A stretch of DNA of 64,000 bases, taken from Cutibacterium granulosum (GTDB taxonomy: Bacteria > Actinomycetota > Actinomycetes > Propionibacteriales > Propionibacteriaceae). The notes beneath the pieces are model-generated. The model was not told the DNA's origin, made no database searches, and was given only the letters and a program-made list of their open reading frames with translations. Position numbers and translations under genes: made by a program. This document shows, piece after piece, positions 47,788 through 57,391 of this stretch. Numbering within the stretch: position 1 is the stretch's first letter; every line of letters begins with the position of its first letter. Where the stretch lies: contig NZ_LT906441.1 of assembly GCF_900186975.1 (NCBI RefSeq), forward strand, positions 1,984,001-2,048,000. Direction: 5' to 3'.

Positions 47788-47861
47788 CTCCTGCGTAGCA
47801 CAAGCCACCCCCTCCTGCGTAGCGCAAGCCACCCCCCTCCTGCGTAGCGCAAGCCACCCCC
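47788..47861. repeat. Three tandem copies of a 25-bp repeat
   Basis: CTCCTGCGTAGCrCAAGCCA followed by CCCC(C) occurs at 47788-47811, 47812-47836 and 47837-47861. Copies two and three are identical; copy one has A for G and one C fewer. Confidence 0.9.
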
Positions 47862-47920
47862 AGCAACTGGTGCGTGGCCGCTGGACGGAGCGTGGAAAAT
47901 CCGTTCCCACATCACGTTCA

Positions 47921-47937
47921 TGCCACGAGACGTGGCA
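47921..47937. repeat. Dispersed hairpin repeat, copy 10
   Basis: TGCCACG-AGA-CGTGGCA is a perfect seven-bp stem with a three-base loop. GCGTGGAAAATCCGTTCCC precedes it, and AACAGAAATACCACG follows: the best-preserved full unit in the window. Confidence 0.75.
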
Positions 47938-48085
47938 GCACACGCCATCCGTAACAGAAATACCACGCGCCGAGTCCGAGCCATGGCATCACATAGGTTC
48001 AGAACCGAGGCTTCAACGCCTCATGCAGCGGTCGGTAGAAAATATGGGGACACCCAAGGGCCTCCCACCGACCGGTGCCCTCAAC

Positions 48086-50185
48086 TCAGCGGTTGGCCTC
48101 CACCATCTGGCGTAGATCCTTCTTGAGGTCAGCGACCTCGTCACGTAGACGTGCCGCCACCTCGAACTTGAGCTCGCCAGCAGCGTCACGCATCTGCGCG
48201 GTGAGCTCCACGATGAGGTCGCCAAGCTCCTGCTCGCTCATCTTCCCGCTGTCCAACTGCCGATGTGCCCGTTGCTCATCGGTGATCATCGAGTCGTAGC
48301 CACGATGCCCCTTGCCGTAGTCGAACCGGGCCACGAGTTCATCGGTGTCGGCCTCCTCACGAGCCAACATCTCGGTGATGTCACCGATCTTCTTGCGCAG
48401 CGGAGTCGGATCGATGCCGTGCTCCTTGTTGTAGGCCAGTTGGATTTCGCGACGGCGATTCGTCTCGTCAATGGCAAACCGCATCGACTCAGTGATCGTG
48501 TCTGCGTACATGACGACCTGGCCATTGACGTTTCGGGCTGCGCGACCGATGGTCTGGATGAGCGACCGATCCGAACGCAGGAACCCCTCCTTGTCGGCGT
48601 CCAGAATGGCAACGAGTGACACCTCGGGAAGGTCGAGTCCCTCACGCAACAGGTTGATACCCACCAGCACGTCGTACTCACCCATACGCAGTTGCTTGAG
48701 CAACTCGATGCGTTTCAAGGTCTCGATCTCAGAATGAAGATATCGAGTACGTACTCCATGTTCCATGAGATAATCGGTGAGATCCTCCGCCATCTTCTTC
48801 GTCAATGTCGTCACGAGGACTCGCTCGTCACGCTCGGCACGTTCCTTGATCAAGCCCATGAGATCGTCGATCTGACCATTGGTCGGCTTGACGATGATCT
48901 CCGGATCCACCAAGCCAGTGGGACGGATGATCTGCTCCACCTGGCCGTTGGCACGCTCCGTCTCGTAGCTACCCGGAGTTGCCGAGAGATACACCGTCTG
49001 ACCAATACGCTGGACGAACTCGTCAAATTTGAGCGGACGATTGTCCATGGCGCTGGGCAGGCGAAAACCGTGCTCGACAAGGGTGCGTTTGCGGCTCATG
49101 TCACCTTCGTACATACCGCCGATCTGAGGAATCGTCACATGCGATTCATCAACGACAAGAAGGAAATCCTCCGGGAAATAGTCGAGCAGACAGTTCGGGG
49201 CGGTACCGGGGCCGCGTCCGTCAATGTGCCGCGAGTAGTTCTCGATCCCGGAGCACGAACCAATCTGGTGCATCATCTCAAGGTCATAGGTGGTACGCAT
49301 CTTGAGGCGTTGCGCCTCCAGGAGCTTGCCATCACGCTCCAGGATCCTCAGACGCTCAGACAACTCGGCCTCGATCGATTTCATCGCTCGCTCCATGCGT
49401 TCCGGACCAGCAGCATAGTGGCTCGCGGGGAAGACGTAGACGATGTCGTCCTCGTGCAGCACCTCGCCGGTGATGGGATGCATCGTGGTGAGCGCTTCGA
49501 TCTCATCGCCAAAGAATTCGATACGTACTGCGTTCTCCTCATACACCGGGAAGATCTCGATGGTGTCACCTTGGACTCGGAACGTGCCGCGTTCGGAAGA
49601 GATGTCGTTGCGAACGTACTGGTTGGTGATGAGTTCGGACAACAACTCCCGTCGGTCCCACTCCTGACCAACCTCCAAGGTGATCATCCGCTCCACGTAC
49701 TCCGACGGGGTGCCCAAACCATAGATGGCCGACACCGTGGAGACGACGATGACGTCGCGACGGGTGAGCAGCGACGTGGTCGCAGAGTGTCGCAGTCGCT
49801 CCACCTCATCGTTGATGTTGGAGTCCTTCTCGATGTAGGTGTCGGTCTGCGGTACATACGCCTCTGGTTGGTAGTAGTCGTAGTACGACACGAAGTACTC
49901 GACGGCGTTGTCCGGGAAGAATCCGCGCAGCTCCTGGGCGAACTGCGCTGCCAGGGTCTTGTTGGGCTGCATGACGAGCATCGGGCGCTGCACCCGCTCC
50001 GCGAGCCATGCGACGGTGGCTGTCTTGCCGGTGCCGGTGGCACCCAGCAGCACGACGTCCTGTTCCCCCTCCTTGAGGCGCCGCTCCAGCTCGTTGATGG
50101 CCTTGGGCTGGTCACCGGAAGGCTGGAATTCGCTCACGACGTGCATTGGGGCGATTCGGCGGGTGATCTCGTTGACAGGACGCAT
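48086..50185 (-). CDS. uvrB: UvrABC system protein B
   Basis: The 699-residue helicase-like protein has Walker [14 protein letters not shown], the [11 protein letters not shown] motif, the beta-hairpin region [23 protein letters not shown], the DESHVTIPQ Walker B, SATPGSYE, helicase motifs V-VI ([22 protein letters not shown]) and a C-terminal UVR motif that binds UvrC. It verifies damage delivered by UvrA. The ATG at 50185 has no ribosome site; TAGCCT sits six bases upstream. It follows coaE on the same strand with only 47 bases between. Confidence 0.97.
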   Translation of the reverse strand: MRPVNEITRRIAPMHVVSEFQPSGDQPKAINELERRLKEGEQDVVLLGATGTGKTATVAWLAERVQRPMLVMQPNKTLAAQFAQELRGFFPDNAVEYFVSYYDYYQPEAYVPQTDTYIEKDSNINDEVERLRHSATTSLLTRRDVIVVSTVSAIYGLGTPSEYVERMITLEVGQEWDRRELLSELITNQYVRNDISSERGTFRVQGDTIEIFPVYEENAVRIEFFGDEIEALTTMHPITGEVLHEDDIVYVFPASHYAAGPERMERAMKSIEAELSERLRILERDGKLLEAQRLKMRTTYDLEMMHQIGSCSGIENYSRHIDGRGPGTAPNCLLDYFPEDFLLVVDESHVTIPQIGGMYEGDMSRKRTLVEHGFRLPSAMDNRPLKFDEFVQRIGQTVYLSATPGSYETERANGQVEQIIRPTGLVDPEIIVKPTNGQIDDLMGLIKERAERDERVLVTTLTKKMAEDLTDYLMEHGVRTRYLHSEIETLKRIELLKQLRMGEYDVLVGINLLREGLDLPEVSLVAILDADKEGFLRSDRSLIQTIGRAARNVNGQVVMYADTITESMRFAIDETNRRREIQLAYNKEHGIDPTPLRKKIGDITEMLAREEADTDELVARFDYGKGHRGYDSMITDEQRAHRQLDSGKMSEQELGDLIVELTAQMRDAAGELKFEVAARLRDEVADLKKDLRQMVEANR

Positions 50186-50191
50186 GATCCA

Positions 50192-50197
50192 AGGCTA
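50192..50197 (-). promoter_or_regulatory. -10 element of uvrB (TAGCCT)
   Basis: TAGCCT-N6-ATG in the 47-base coaE-uvrB gap; it would give uvrB its own leaderless start. Confidence 0.4.
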
Positions 50198-50232
50198 TGC
50201 CGCTGCCAAGCCATTTCCCATGCCAGCCGACG

Positions 50233-50850
50233 TCACGTCACCAACTCAGCCCACAGCCGATCAACCTTGGCGTCCAATTCCTCCAGCGCCCCCGAGGCGT
50301 CGATGACATGGTCAGCCACCGCGAGACGCTCAGCCCGGCTCGCCTGGGCAGCCATTCGCCTGGATACCTGCTGTGCGGATGAGCCGTCCCGGAGCTGGGC
50401 ACGTTTCACCTGCTCATGAGGGTCAAGATCAGTGACGATGATGACGTCAAACCTGTCAGCAAGCCCTGCTTCGACCAGCAGCGGAACGTCGTGGATGACG
50501 AGTTGGTCTGCTGGGGCCTGTGCCTCAAGTTCATCTGCCCGGGCTGTGACGAGTGGATGCAGAATGGCTTCCAGCCGTTGCCGTCCTTGTGCATCGGAAA
50601 AGACCACCTCAGCCAGGGCCGCTCGATTCAAGCTACCGTCCTCGTTGAGGACCTCAGGGCCGAACTCGGCAGCCACCCGGGACAGTCCTGTGCCACCGGG
50701 CGCGACAACGTCGCGGGAGAGCTGGTCGTAGTCGAGGACAAGAGCCCCACGCTTGGCGAGGAGCTGAGCCACCGTGGTTTTGCCAGACGCAATGCCCCCG
50801 GTGAGCGCGATACGACGGCGGCGTGGTGCAGAGACTGGTGCGAAGCTCAC
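50233..50850 (-). CDS. coaE: Dephospho-CoA kinase
   Basis: The 205-residue enzyme has the P-loop LTGGIASGKTTVAQLL, the acceptor-side VLDYDQLSRDVV segment, LNRAALAEVVFSDAQGRQRLEAILHPLV and DVPLLVEAGLADRFD, the standard CoaE blocks. It adds the 3'-phosphate in the last step of coenzyme A synthesis. The GTG at 50850 is preferred to a TTG one codon earlier; neither has a good ribosome site. In many actinobacteria coaE directly follows rpsA; here a 960-base repeat-rich stretch separates them. Confidence 0.93.
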   Translation of the reverse strand: MSFAPVSAPRRRRIALTGGIASGKTTVAQLLAKRGALVLDYDQLSRDVVAPGGTGLSRVAAEFGPEVLNEDGSLNRAALAEVVFSDAQGRQRLEAILHPLVTARADELEAQAPADQLVIHDVPLLVEAGLADRFDVIIVTDLDPHEQVKRAQLRDGSSAQQVSRRMAAQASRAERLAVADHVIDASGALEELDAKVDRLWAELVT

Positions 50851-51099
50851 CAACCCATTGTGTCATGAACGTGGTCGACCATGGGCGCGTCATCGTGGGC
50901 ATCTGCATCGGGCAGGCCGTTGACTCTCTCCCTCTGCTGACGCGGCACGGAAAGCTGAGATCTCAGGTACCCAGAATTCCACAGGTCATGATCCTGGCGA
51001 GGGCCACTGAAATATCTCGCTGCATTCGTCAGGCGTGTGCACATCCGGTTCGCATCCCCATGTTCTGCCACGCGCAGTAGCATCTTCATCGTTCTCGAC

Positions 51100-51111
51100 C
51101 ACGATTACCAC
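51100..51111. repeat. CACGATTACCAC motif, exact copy
   Basis: Exact 12-mer. TGCCACGCGCAGTAGCA about 30 bases before it is probably a decayed hairpin of the dispersed family. Confidence 0.55.
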
Positions 51112-51145
51112 ACAGAGATTCGCCCCCACGGCAGGGGAAGCCCTG

Positions 51146-51380
51146 TGAGCAGGAGGAAGCTCTGCGGCTGTCGTGTGGCTCGGTGTGTGCATATCCGGAA
51201 GCTCTATGAGCAGGAGGAAGCTCGCAGAGCCAGCTCAGCTGCCGCCGACCGAAACCGGACTCAGCGCCAGCTCAGCACAGAGCGGACTCAGCACCAACTT
51301 GACTGTCAGACGCGGAACGAACTCAACGTCAACTCGGCTGCCGCCAGAGCGAAGTGAACTCAGTGCCAACTCGGCAGTCA
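51146..51380. repeat. Direct repeats with 61-bp and about 36-bp spacing
   Basis: TGAGCAGGAGGAAGCTC occurs exactly at 51146-51162 and 51207-51223, 61 bases apart. Downstream, ACTCAGnnCCAACTC-type cores lie at 51259, 51286, 51321 and 51358; the last two units share CAGACGCGGAACG. Confidence 0.75.
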
Positions 51381-51750
51381 GACGCGGAACGGAAGCTCTA
51401 CGAACAGTACGGGAAATCCGCCGAGCAGTTTTCCCGGGGATCCCGTCACCCATCCGCCACAGCTGGTCTTTTTGGCTCGTCGTTGGTCAAGGCGCTCGGT
51501 ACGCCAACACTCCGTGAAGGGGCAACCCCTCATACCGAGCCTTGCGAGTTTTCCGAACGATTCGTGCTAACAGCGATTCGCATCAACACTCCGCGAATGA
51601 GTCAACCTTTCATGGTGGCCAGATCATGCACCACGTCGAGACACGTGTCCTCTGCGTGGGGAACGCATTTGCGGTCTCGGCTTCATGCTGCCCGTACTGT
51701 CCACGTGCCTTCTGCGCAAGGAGTGCACTGTGAAAACTGCGCGACAAACA

Positions 51751-51789
51751 ACGCGTCCCCTTCACCACGGCGGGTGAGGGGGGACGCGT
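51751..51789 (-). terminator. Terminator after rpsA
   Basis: ACGCGTCCCCTTCAC (51751-51765) pairs with GTGAGGGGGGACGCGT (51774-51789) with one bulge. It lies 24 bases after the rpsA stop and is the strongest hairpin in the area. Confidence 0.8.
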
Positions 51790-51812
51790 CAGCAGTAGTG
51801 CTCAGGAAAAAC

Positions 51813-53315
51813 TCAGCCGTTGGTGAGCTTGTCACGCAGGGCCTGCAGAGCCTCGTCAGAGGCAAGCGAACCCTCGGTCGGAGCCTGCGAAGTGTAGGAC
51901 GTGGCGGAGGCAGGCTGTTCCACGGCAGCCTCACGCTCAGCCTCCTCGGCAGCGATGACCTGCTTCTTGTGGGCCTCCCAGCGAGCCTGGGCCTCGGCGT
52001 ACTGCTGCTCCCAGGCGATGCGCTGCTCGTCGTAGCCGGGCCTCCACTCGTTGGTCTCCGGATCGAAGCCCTCGGGGTAGATGTAGTTGCCGTTCTCGTC
52101 GTAGGAGGCGGTCATGCCGTACAGCGAGGGGTCGAACTCGTCGGAGGTGGTGTCCATACCCTCGTTGGCCTGCTTGAGCGACAGCGAGATGCGGCGGCGG
52201 TCCAAATCGATGTCGATGATCTTGACCATGACGTCGTCGTTGACCGAGACAACCTGCTCGGGGATCTCCACGTGACGCTCGGCGAGCTCGGAGACGTGAA
52301 CCAGGCCTTCGATGCCGTCCTCGACACGGACGAAGGCACCGAACGGGACGAGCTTGGTGACCTTGCCGGGAACGATCTGGCCGATCTGGTGCAGCCGGGC
52401 GAAGGCCTGCCACGGATCTTCCTGGGTGGCTTTGAGCGACAGGGAGACGCGCTCGCGATCCATGTCGACGTCCAGCACCTCAACGGTGACCGGCTGACCG
52501 ACCTCGACGACCTCACCCGGGTGGTCGATGTGCTTCCAGGACAGCTCGGAGACGTGGACCAGGCCGTCAACCCCACCGAGGTCGACGAAGGCACCGAAGT
52601 TGACGATGGAGGAGACGACGCCCTTGCGGATCTGCCCCTTCTGCAGCTGCTGCAGGAAGTTGTGGCGAACCTCGGACTGGGTCTGCTCGAGCCAGGCACG
52701 ACGCGACAGAACCACGTTGTTGCGGTTCTTGTCGAGCTCGATGATCTTGGCCTCGATCTCCTCGCCGACGTAGGGCTGGAGGTCACGAACACGACGCATC
52801 TCGACCAAGGAGGCCGGCAGGAAGCCACGCAGACCGATGTCGACGATCAGGCCGCCCTTGACGACCTCGATGACGGTACCGGAGACGACACCCTCCTCGT
52901 CCTTGATCTTCTCAATGCTGCCCCAGGCACGCTCGTACTGAGCACGCTTCTTGGAGAGGATGAGGCGGCCTTCCTTGTCCTCTTTCTGCTGGACCAAGGC
53001 CTCGATCTCGTCACCGACCTTGACGACGTCGAATGGATCGACGTCATGCTTGATCGACAGCTCCTTGGAGGGGATGACGCCCTCGGTCTTGTAACCGATG
53101 TCGAGGAGGACCTCGTCACGGTCGACCTTGACGACGGTTCCGGTGACGATGTCACCGTCGTTGAAGTACTTGATGGTGGCGTCAACCGCAGCCATGAAGG
53201 CTTCGGTGCTGCCCAGGTCGTCAACGGTGACCGAGTTGTTCTCGGTGGCGGTGGCGGCAGTCTGCTGGTCGTTGTCGACCGAATTCGAGGTGGAGGCCTC
53301 AGTGGAGGAGGTCAT
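51813..53315 (-). CDS. rpsA: 30S ribosomal protein S1
   Basis: The 500-residue protein contains four S1 RNA-binding repeats (about residues 50-115, 135-200, 220-290 and 305-375), each with a GxVxxxxxxGxxVDxxG-type core such as GVVSSIVNFGAFVDLGG. A Ser/Thr-rich N terminus (MTSSTEASTSNSVDN) and a charged, Gln/Ala-rich tail flank them. It helps translation initiation by binding mRNA; four repeats is normal for actinobacteria. GGAG is about ten bases before the ATG at 53315. The frame stays open upstream but without similarity. Confidence 0.96.
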   Translation of the reverse strand: MTSSTEASTSNSVDNDQQTAATATENNSVTVDDLGSTEAFMAAVDATIKYFNDGDIVTGTVVKVDRDEVLLDIGYKTEGVIPSKELSIKHDVDPFDVVKVGDEIEALVQQKEDKEGRLILSKKRAQYERAWGSIEKIKDEEGVVSGTVIEVVKGGLIVDIGLRGFLPASLVEMRRVRDLQPYVGEEIEAKIIELDKNRNNVVLSRRAWLEQTQSEVRHNFLQQLQKGQIRKGVVSSIVNFGAFVDLGGVDGLVHVSELSWKHIDHPGEVVEVGQPVTVEVLDVDMDRERVSLSLKATQEDPWQAFARLHQIGQIVPGKVTKLVPFGAFVRVEDGIEGLVHVSELAERHVEIPEQVVSVNDDVMVKIIDIDLDRRRISLSLKQANEGMDTTSDEFDPSLYGMTASYDENGNYIYPEGFDPETNEWRPGYDEQRIAWEQQYAEAQARWEAHKKQVIAAEEAEREAAVEQPASATSYTSQAPTEGSLASDEALQALRDKLTNG

Positions 53316-53959
53316 GTAGTAGGACTCCGGTTGGTTGCGTGGATGTGTGGTGCCACCCCTTGGGTCATGCTCGAAAACATGAGGCCCGCGGCGCCCCCCT
53401 CTGTCCGAGAGCGCACAGCGATGACATTTGGGCATTTTACAGCCCTCCGCGGGAGAGGGTCAACCTGGTCCGTAGTGGCTCGCGCCCCGCCCGTACCGGC
53501 GATTTTCACCCCTGCCCAAGGACCCCCCATCTGCCAAGGACCCTCCCATTCGGAGCATCCAGCCAGGAACCGCAACCCATTCCACGCCATGGGTGGATCC
53601 CCATCCGACGGGTGCAGATGCTCGCTGAAACAACAGTCGAGTGATCGAGCGGCACCAAGAGGGGTGGGTCTGCAACCCGCTCATGACAGGGCCGACGACA
53701 CGGTGGCCGGATGACCTCAACGGTGACCCCACGACGAATGTGATGTGGCCGGCAGGACCGTAAGTCCTCAACCCGGGCGGGCCCAGCACAACTCACGCCA
53801 CACGAGGATGCATCGTGGCGTCCTCGCACGCAACGAATCCAGTCCCGTTCTCACCCCGCCAATGCCTCTCATGAGCCGGAGGCCTCCCGCGCATCGCCGG
53901 TGCTCCAGATCGCGTCCATGTCCTGTCTGCAACCAGCCACCGGGACAAGCTTCCCCTAC
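53316..53959. other. Divergent intergenic stretch between rpsA and the D-lactate dehydrogenase gene
   Basis: It contains the rpsA leader and a two-copy 19-bp tandem repeat (53512-53530 and 53531-53549, CTGCCnAAGGACCC core). No gene is visible. Confidence 0.5.
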
Positions 53960-53965
53960 TAAGGT
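53960..53965 (+). promoter_or_regulatory. -10 element of the D-lactate dehydrogenase gene (TAAGGT)
   Basis: TAAGGT-N6-ATG, no ribosome site between. Confidence 0.45.
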
Positions 53966-53971
53966 GCTGGT

Positions 53972-56815
53972 ATGAAACGTACTCAGCAGTCCATTCTGCC
54001 CGATGGGCTCATCCGCCAGCTGCAGGACTCAATCGGATCCAAGCAGGTCAGTGCAGACCTGCTCGACCTCTCCGCCGTCGCGGCTGACGCCTCCCACTAC
54101 CTGCTCACGCCCGGAGCGCTGGTGCGTGCCACCACCGCCGACGACGTTGCCTGCGCCATGACTGCCGCACGTCGTCACAAGGTCAGCCTCACATTCCGCT
54201 CCGGTGGGACGAGCCTGTCTGGCCAAGGACTCACCGACGGAATCATGGTCGACACCCGTCGCGCCTTCCGCGGGATCGAGGTCCTTGACGAGGGCCGACG
54301 GGTGAGAGTCCAGCCCGGGGCAACGATACGTGCCGTCAACACCGCCTTGGCACGGTATCAACGCAAGCTTGGCCCCGACCCGGCCTCGTCCGTGGCCTGC
54401 ACCGTGGGCGGAGTCCTCGCCGACAATTCCTCGGGCATGAGCTGCGGCACGATCGCCAACTCGTACCAGACGTTGGAATCCATGGTGATCGTCCTGGCCA
54501 GTGGCACGGTCCTCGACACCGCCGATCCCGACGCCGACGACAAACTCTGCAGTACCGAACCCGAGCTCGTCGAAACCCTGCTACGACTGCGCGAGACGTG
54601 TCGCCGCCCAGAACATGCAGAACGGATCCGCCACCTGTTCTCGATGAAGAACACCATGGGCTACGGTCTCAACTCCTTCCTCGACCATGACTCACCGTCC
54701 CAGATCCTCTCCCACCTCATGATCGGATCGGAAGGCACCTTGGGATTCATCGCATCGGCAGTCATGCGGACGCTGCCGGTCATGCCTCAGATCTCCACCG
54801 CCCTGTTGCACTTCCCCACTCTGGAAAGCGCCACCACGGCCCTACCCGCTCTGCTGGAGTCCGGGGTCACCGTCACCGAACTGATGGACTCCGCCTCCCT
54901 CGAACTGTGCAGGCGTGATCCACGTGACGGCCACATCGTGCCACCGTCACCGGGTGGTGACGACGCGGCTCTGCTCGTTGAGTACCACTGCGCCGACGAA
55001 CAGTCGCGTCGTGAGGCGGAGGAGCGTGGCAACGCCGTCATCGACACCCTCGATCTCGTCAACGAGCCGGAATTCACCGGCGACCCTGCCACCCGCGGAC
55101 CGATCTGGAACCTGCGCAACGGGCTCTACACCAAGATCGCGGGCACCCGAAAATCCGGTCAGACGCCGCTCCTGGAGGACATCGCCGTTCCGGTGGAAAG
55201 CCTCGCCGGGGTGTGTGGAGACCTCCAGCACCTGTTCGGCAAGCACGGCTACCCCGGCTCAATCATCTTCGGCCACGCCAAGGACGGCAACATCCACTTC
55301 CTCGTCGTCGAGGACTTCCGCGACAGGAAGGGCCTGGATCGTTACGAACGATTCACCGAGGACATGGTCGATCTGGTCCTGGCCGCCGAAGGGACGCTCA
55401 AGGCCGAGCATGGTACCGGACGCATCATGGCGCCCTTCGTCGAGCGGCAGTACGGACCCGAGCTCTACAACGTCATGGTCAAACTCAAGAACGCCGCCGA
55501 CCCAGATCAGATGCTCAACCCGGGAACGATCATCACCGATGATCCGCAGCTGCACCTCAAGGACATCAAGCTCAGCCCGACCGTCCAGGAAGAGGTGGAC
55601 CGGTGCGTCGAATGCGGGTACTGCGAACCCGTCTGCCCGTCACGTGACCTCACCCTCACACCTCGTCAACGTATCGTCGTGCAGCGGGCGATCGCCCAGG
55701 CACACGCCGATGGTGACGAGGAACTCGCCGCGCAGCTGAGCGCCGACGAACAATACCCGGTGATCCAGACGTGCGCCGTGGACGGGATGTGCCAGACAAA
55801 CTGTCCGTTGCACATCAACACCGGCGACCTGGTACGCCGACTGCGCGCTGAAGGCAATTCGCCGGCCTGGCAGGGCGTCTGGGACATCGCAGCCAAGGGA
55901 TGGGGGCCATTCGTCAGTGCTGCCAGCCTGGGAATGGATGCAGTACACCCCATTCCGACCCGAGCAACCAACACCGTACTCGGTGCGGCGCGATCGATCG
56001 TGGGGGCCGACCGGGTACCGCTCCTGTCGAAGGAGTTGCCCGCGGGCGGTCGGCGGCGATCGTCAGGCCACCGTCGCGGGCCTGTGGGACGCCCCGAGGT
56101 CGTCTACCTACCTGCATGCGTCAACACGATGTTCGGATCCGCCGTGCCCCAGGAGGAGACCCTCGAGTTCTCCGTGTTGTCGTTGCTCGCTACAGCAGGG
56201 GTCGGCGTCACCGTGCCCCAGGGCATCGAAGCGGTCTGTTGTGGCACACCGTGGAAGTCAAAGGGCATGACAATCGGCTACGCGACCATGCGTCGCAGAG
56301 TCGTCGACATCATGCAGGAGGCCACCCATGGCGGCGAACTCACCGTCATCTCGGATGCGGTGAGTTGCTCCGAGGGATTCGTCCACGAGCTCGAGTACGA
56401 GGGAGTCACCGGGATCCGGATCGTCGACGCCGTGCAGTACATCGCCGACGAGCTGCTTCCCGTGCTTCCCGACCTGCCGAAACTGCGCTCGGCTGCGCTG
56501 CACCCCACCTGCTCGTCCACGCGCATGTCTTGGAATGACGCGCTGTACCGCTGCGCACAGGCCATCGCCGATGACGTGGTCGTCGCCGATGACTGGGGAT
56601 GCTGCGGATTCGCAGGTGATCGTGGAATGCTGCACCCCGAACTCACCGAGTCGGCCACCGCCCGAGAAACAGCGCAGCTGCGCGCCCGCGAGTTCGACGT
56701 GTATCTCTCGGCCAACCGCACCTGCGAGATCGGTATGCAGCGGGCAACCGGTAAATCGTGGCGTCACGTGCTCTCGGTGCTGGCGGAGCGGATGGTGGAA
56801 TTCGCCCCAGCCTGA
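53972..56815 (+). CDS. FAD/iron-sulphur D-lactate dehydrogenase (Dld-II/GlcD-GlpC fusion type)
   Basis: The 947-residue protein joins a flavin oxidase to an iron-sulphur subunit. The FAD-binding type 4 domain (about 45-260) has FRSGGTSLSGQGL and VGGVLADNSSGM, and the FAD-oxidase C-terminal domain has IIFGHAKDGNIHFLV and EHGTGR. Two 4Fe-4S motifs follow: CVECGYCEPVCPS near residue 545 and CAVDGMCQTNCP near 605. Two CCG-type cysteine motifs (AVCCGTPW, WGCCGFAGDRG) end the chain. It oxidises D-lactate or another 2-hydroxyacid and passes electrons to the quinone pool, fitting the lactate-using metabolism of propionibacteria. The layout is one polypeptide, where some bacteria use two. A strong terminator follows. 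Confidence 0.9.
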   Translation: MKRTQQSILPDGLIRQLQDSIGSKQVSADLLDLSAVAADASHYLLTPGALVRATTADDVACAMTAARRHKVSLTFRSGGTSLSGQGLTDGIMVDTRRAFRGIEVLDEGRRVRVQPGATIRAVNTALARYQRKLGPDPASSVACTVGGVLADNSSGMSCGTIANSYQTLESMVIVLASGTVLDTADPDADDKLCSTEPELVETLLRLRETCRRPEHAERIRHLFSMKNTMGYGLNSFLDHDSPSQILSHLMIGSEGTLGFIASAVMRTLPVMPQISTALLHFPTLESATTALPALLESGVTVTELMDSASLELCRRDPRDGHIVPPSPGGDDAALLVEYHCADEQSRREAEERGNAVIDTLDLVNEPEFTGDPATRGPIWNLRNGLYTKIAGTRKSGQTPLLEDIAVPVESLAGVCGDLQHLFGKHGYPGSIIFGHAKDGNIHFLVVEDFRDRKGLDRYERFTEDMVDLVLAAEGTLKAEHGTGRIMAPFVERQYGPELYNVMVKLKNAADPDQMLNPGTIITDDPQLHLKDIKLSPTVQEEVDRCVECGYCEPVCPSRDLTLTPRQRIVVQRAIAQAHADGDEELAAQLSADEQYPVIQTCAVDGMCQTNCPLHINTGDLVRRLRAEGNSPAWQGVWDIAAKGWGPFVSAASLGMDAVHPIPTRATNTVLGAARSIVGADRVPLLSKELPAGGRRRSSGHRRGPVGRPEVVYLPACVNTMFGSAVPQEETLEFSVLSLLATAGVGVTVPQGIEAVCCGTPWKSKGMTIGYATMRRRVVDIMQEATHGGELTVISDAVSCSEGFVHELEYEGVTGIRIVDAVQYIADELLPVLPDLPKLRSAALHPTCSSTRMSWNDALYRCAQAIADDVVVADDWGCCGFAGDRGMLHPELTESATARETAQLRAREFDVYLSANRTCEIGMQRATGKSWRHVLSVLAERMVEFAPA

Positions 56816-56828
56816 CCGGCGTCCATGC

Positions 56829-56861
56829 GGTGGCTCCCGACCGGGTGGGTCGGGAGCCACC
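56829..56861 (+). terminator. Rho-independent terminator after the D-lactate dehydrogenase gene
   Basis: GGTGGCTCCCGAC (56829-56841) pairs perfectly over 13 bp with GTCGGGAGCCACC (56849-56861) around CGGGTGG. A T-rich tract (TTCTGGGTTCTCATTT) follows. Confidence 0.9.
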
Positions 56862-57391
56862 TTCTGGGTTCTCATTTCCTGCTCCGTTTTTCCTTGTCAC
56901 CTCCTCGCATCCATCTCTTCTCATCCTTCGTGGCGTGACCGATATCTGCACGAGCACACCTGCACCATTTCCTTGGTCTGCCCGCGCGACTGATCGACTC
57001 CACTCGCCGCTGCATCTCTGCCTCTGGCCCCATCACTCTCCACGGCTCCGCTCCCCTCCAGGACCATCACGCCATCTCAGAGTCCCGCTCAGTACCCCGA
57101 GGACTACTCCAGATTCATCCTCATCGTCCTGCATTGGCTACAAGAGTCCCGGTACTGCCCGAACCATTCCGGTCAACATCCCCTTCCCAAACCTTTCCGG
57201 TCAGTGTCCCTTGTCCAAGCGGCTTCAGAGCCATCAATTCCGGCTCACACCTGTCACGGTCAGCTCCGACTCCACGGGCCTCCTCACCACCCACCACCGG
57301 CCCATCGCCGGTTCCCACGCCCTTGTGTCTCGCACTTCTCCGCCGGCCGCTGTGGTGATCGTGGTGGCAACCGCAGGACCTACCACGGCAA
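56862..57391. other. Pyrimidine-rich non-coding stretch before the DUF559-type gene
   Basis: Strongly C/T-biased from 56870 to 57130. TTCCGGTCA recurs at 57164 and 57192. GTGGTGATCGTG (57352-57363) is an inverted variant of the dispersed motif. No gene is visible. Confidence 0.5.

Larger units (their letters stand above)
47642..48085. other. Repeat-containing stretch between the TerC leader and uvrB
   Basis: No gene. It carries a perfect 25-bp tandem repeat and a copy of the dispersed hairpin, listed separately. The uvrB stop is at 48086. Confidence 0.55.
50851..51812. other. Repeat-rich non-coding stretch between coaE and rpsA
   Basis: It holds a CACGATTACCAC copy, a 61-bp direct repeat, a 36-bp degenerate tandem and the rpsA terminator, listed separately. 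From 51400 to 51740 I see nothing interpretable. Confidence 0.55.

Noticed and set aside
51354-53714. 786-codon + strand frame opposite rpsA
   Set aside because: Antisense to four clear S1 domains; Asp/Val/Leu-rich shadow.
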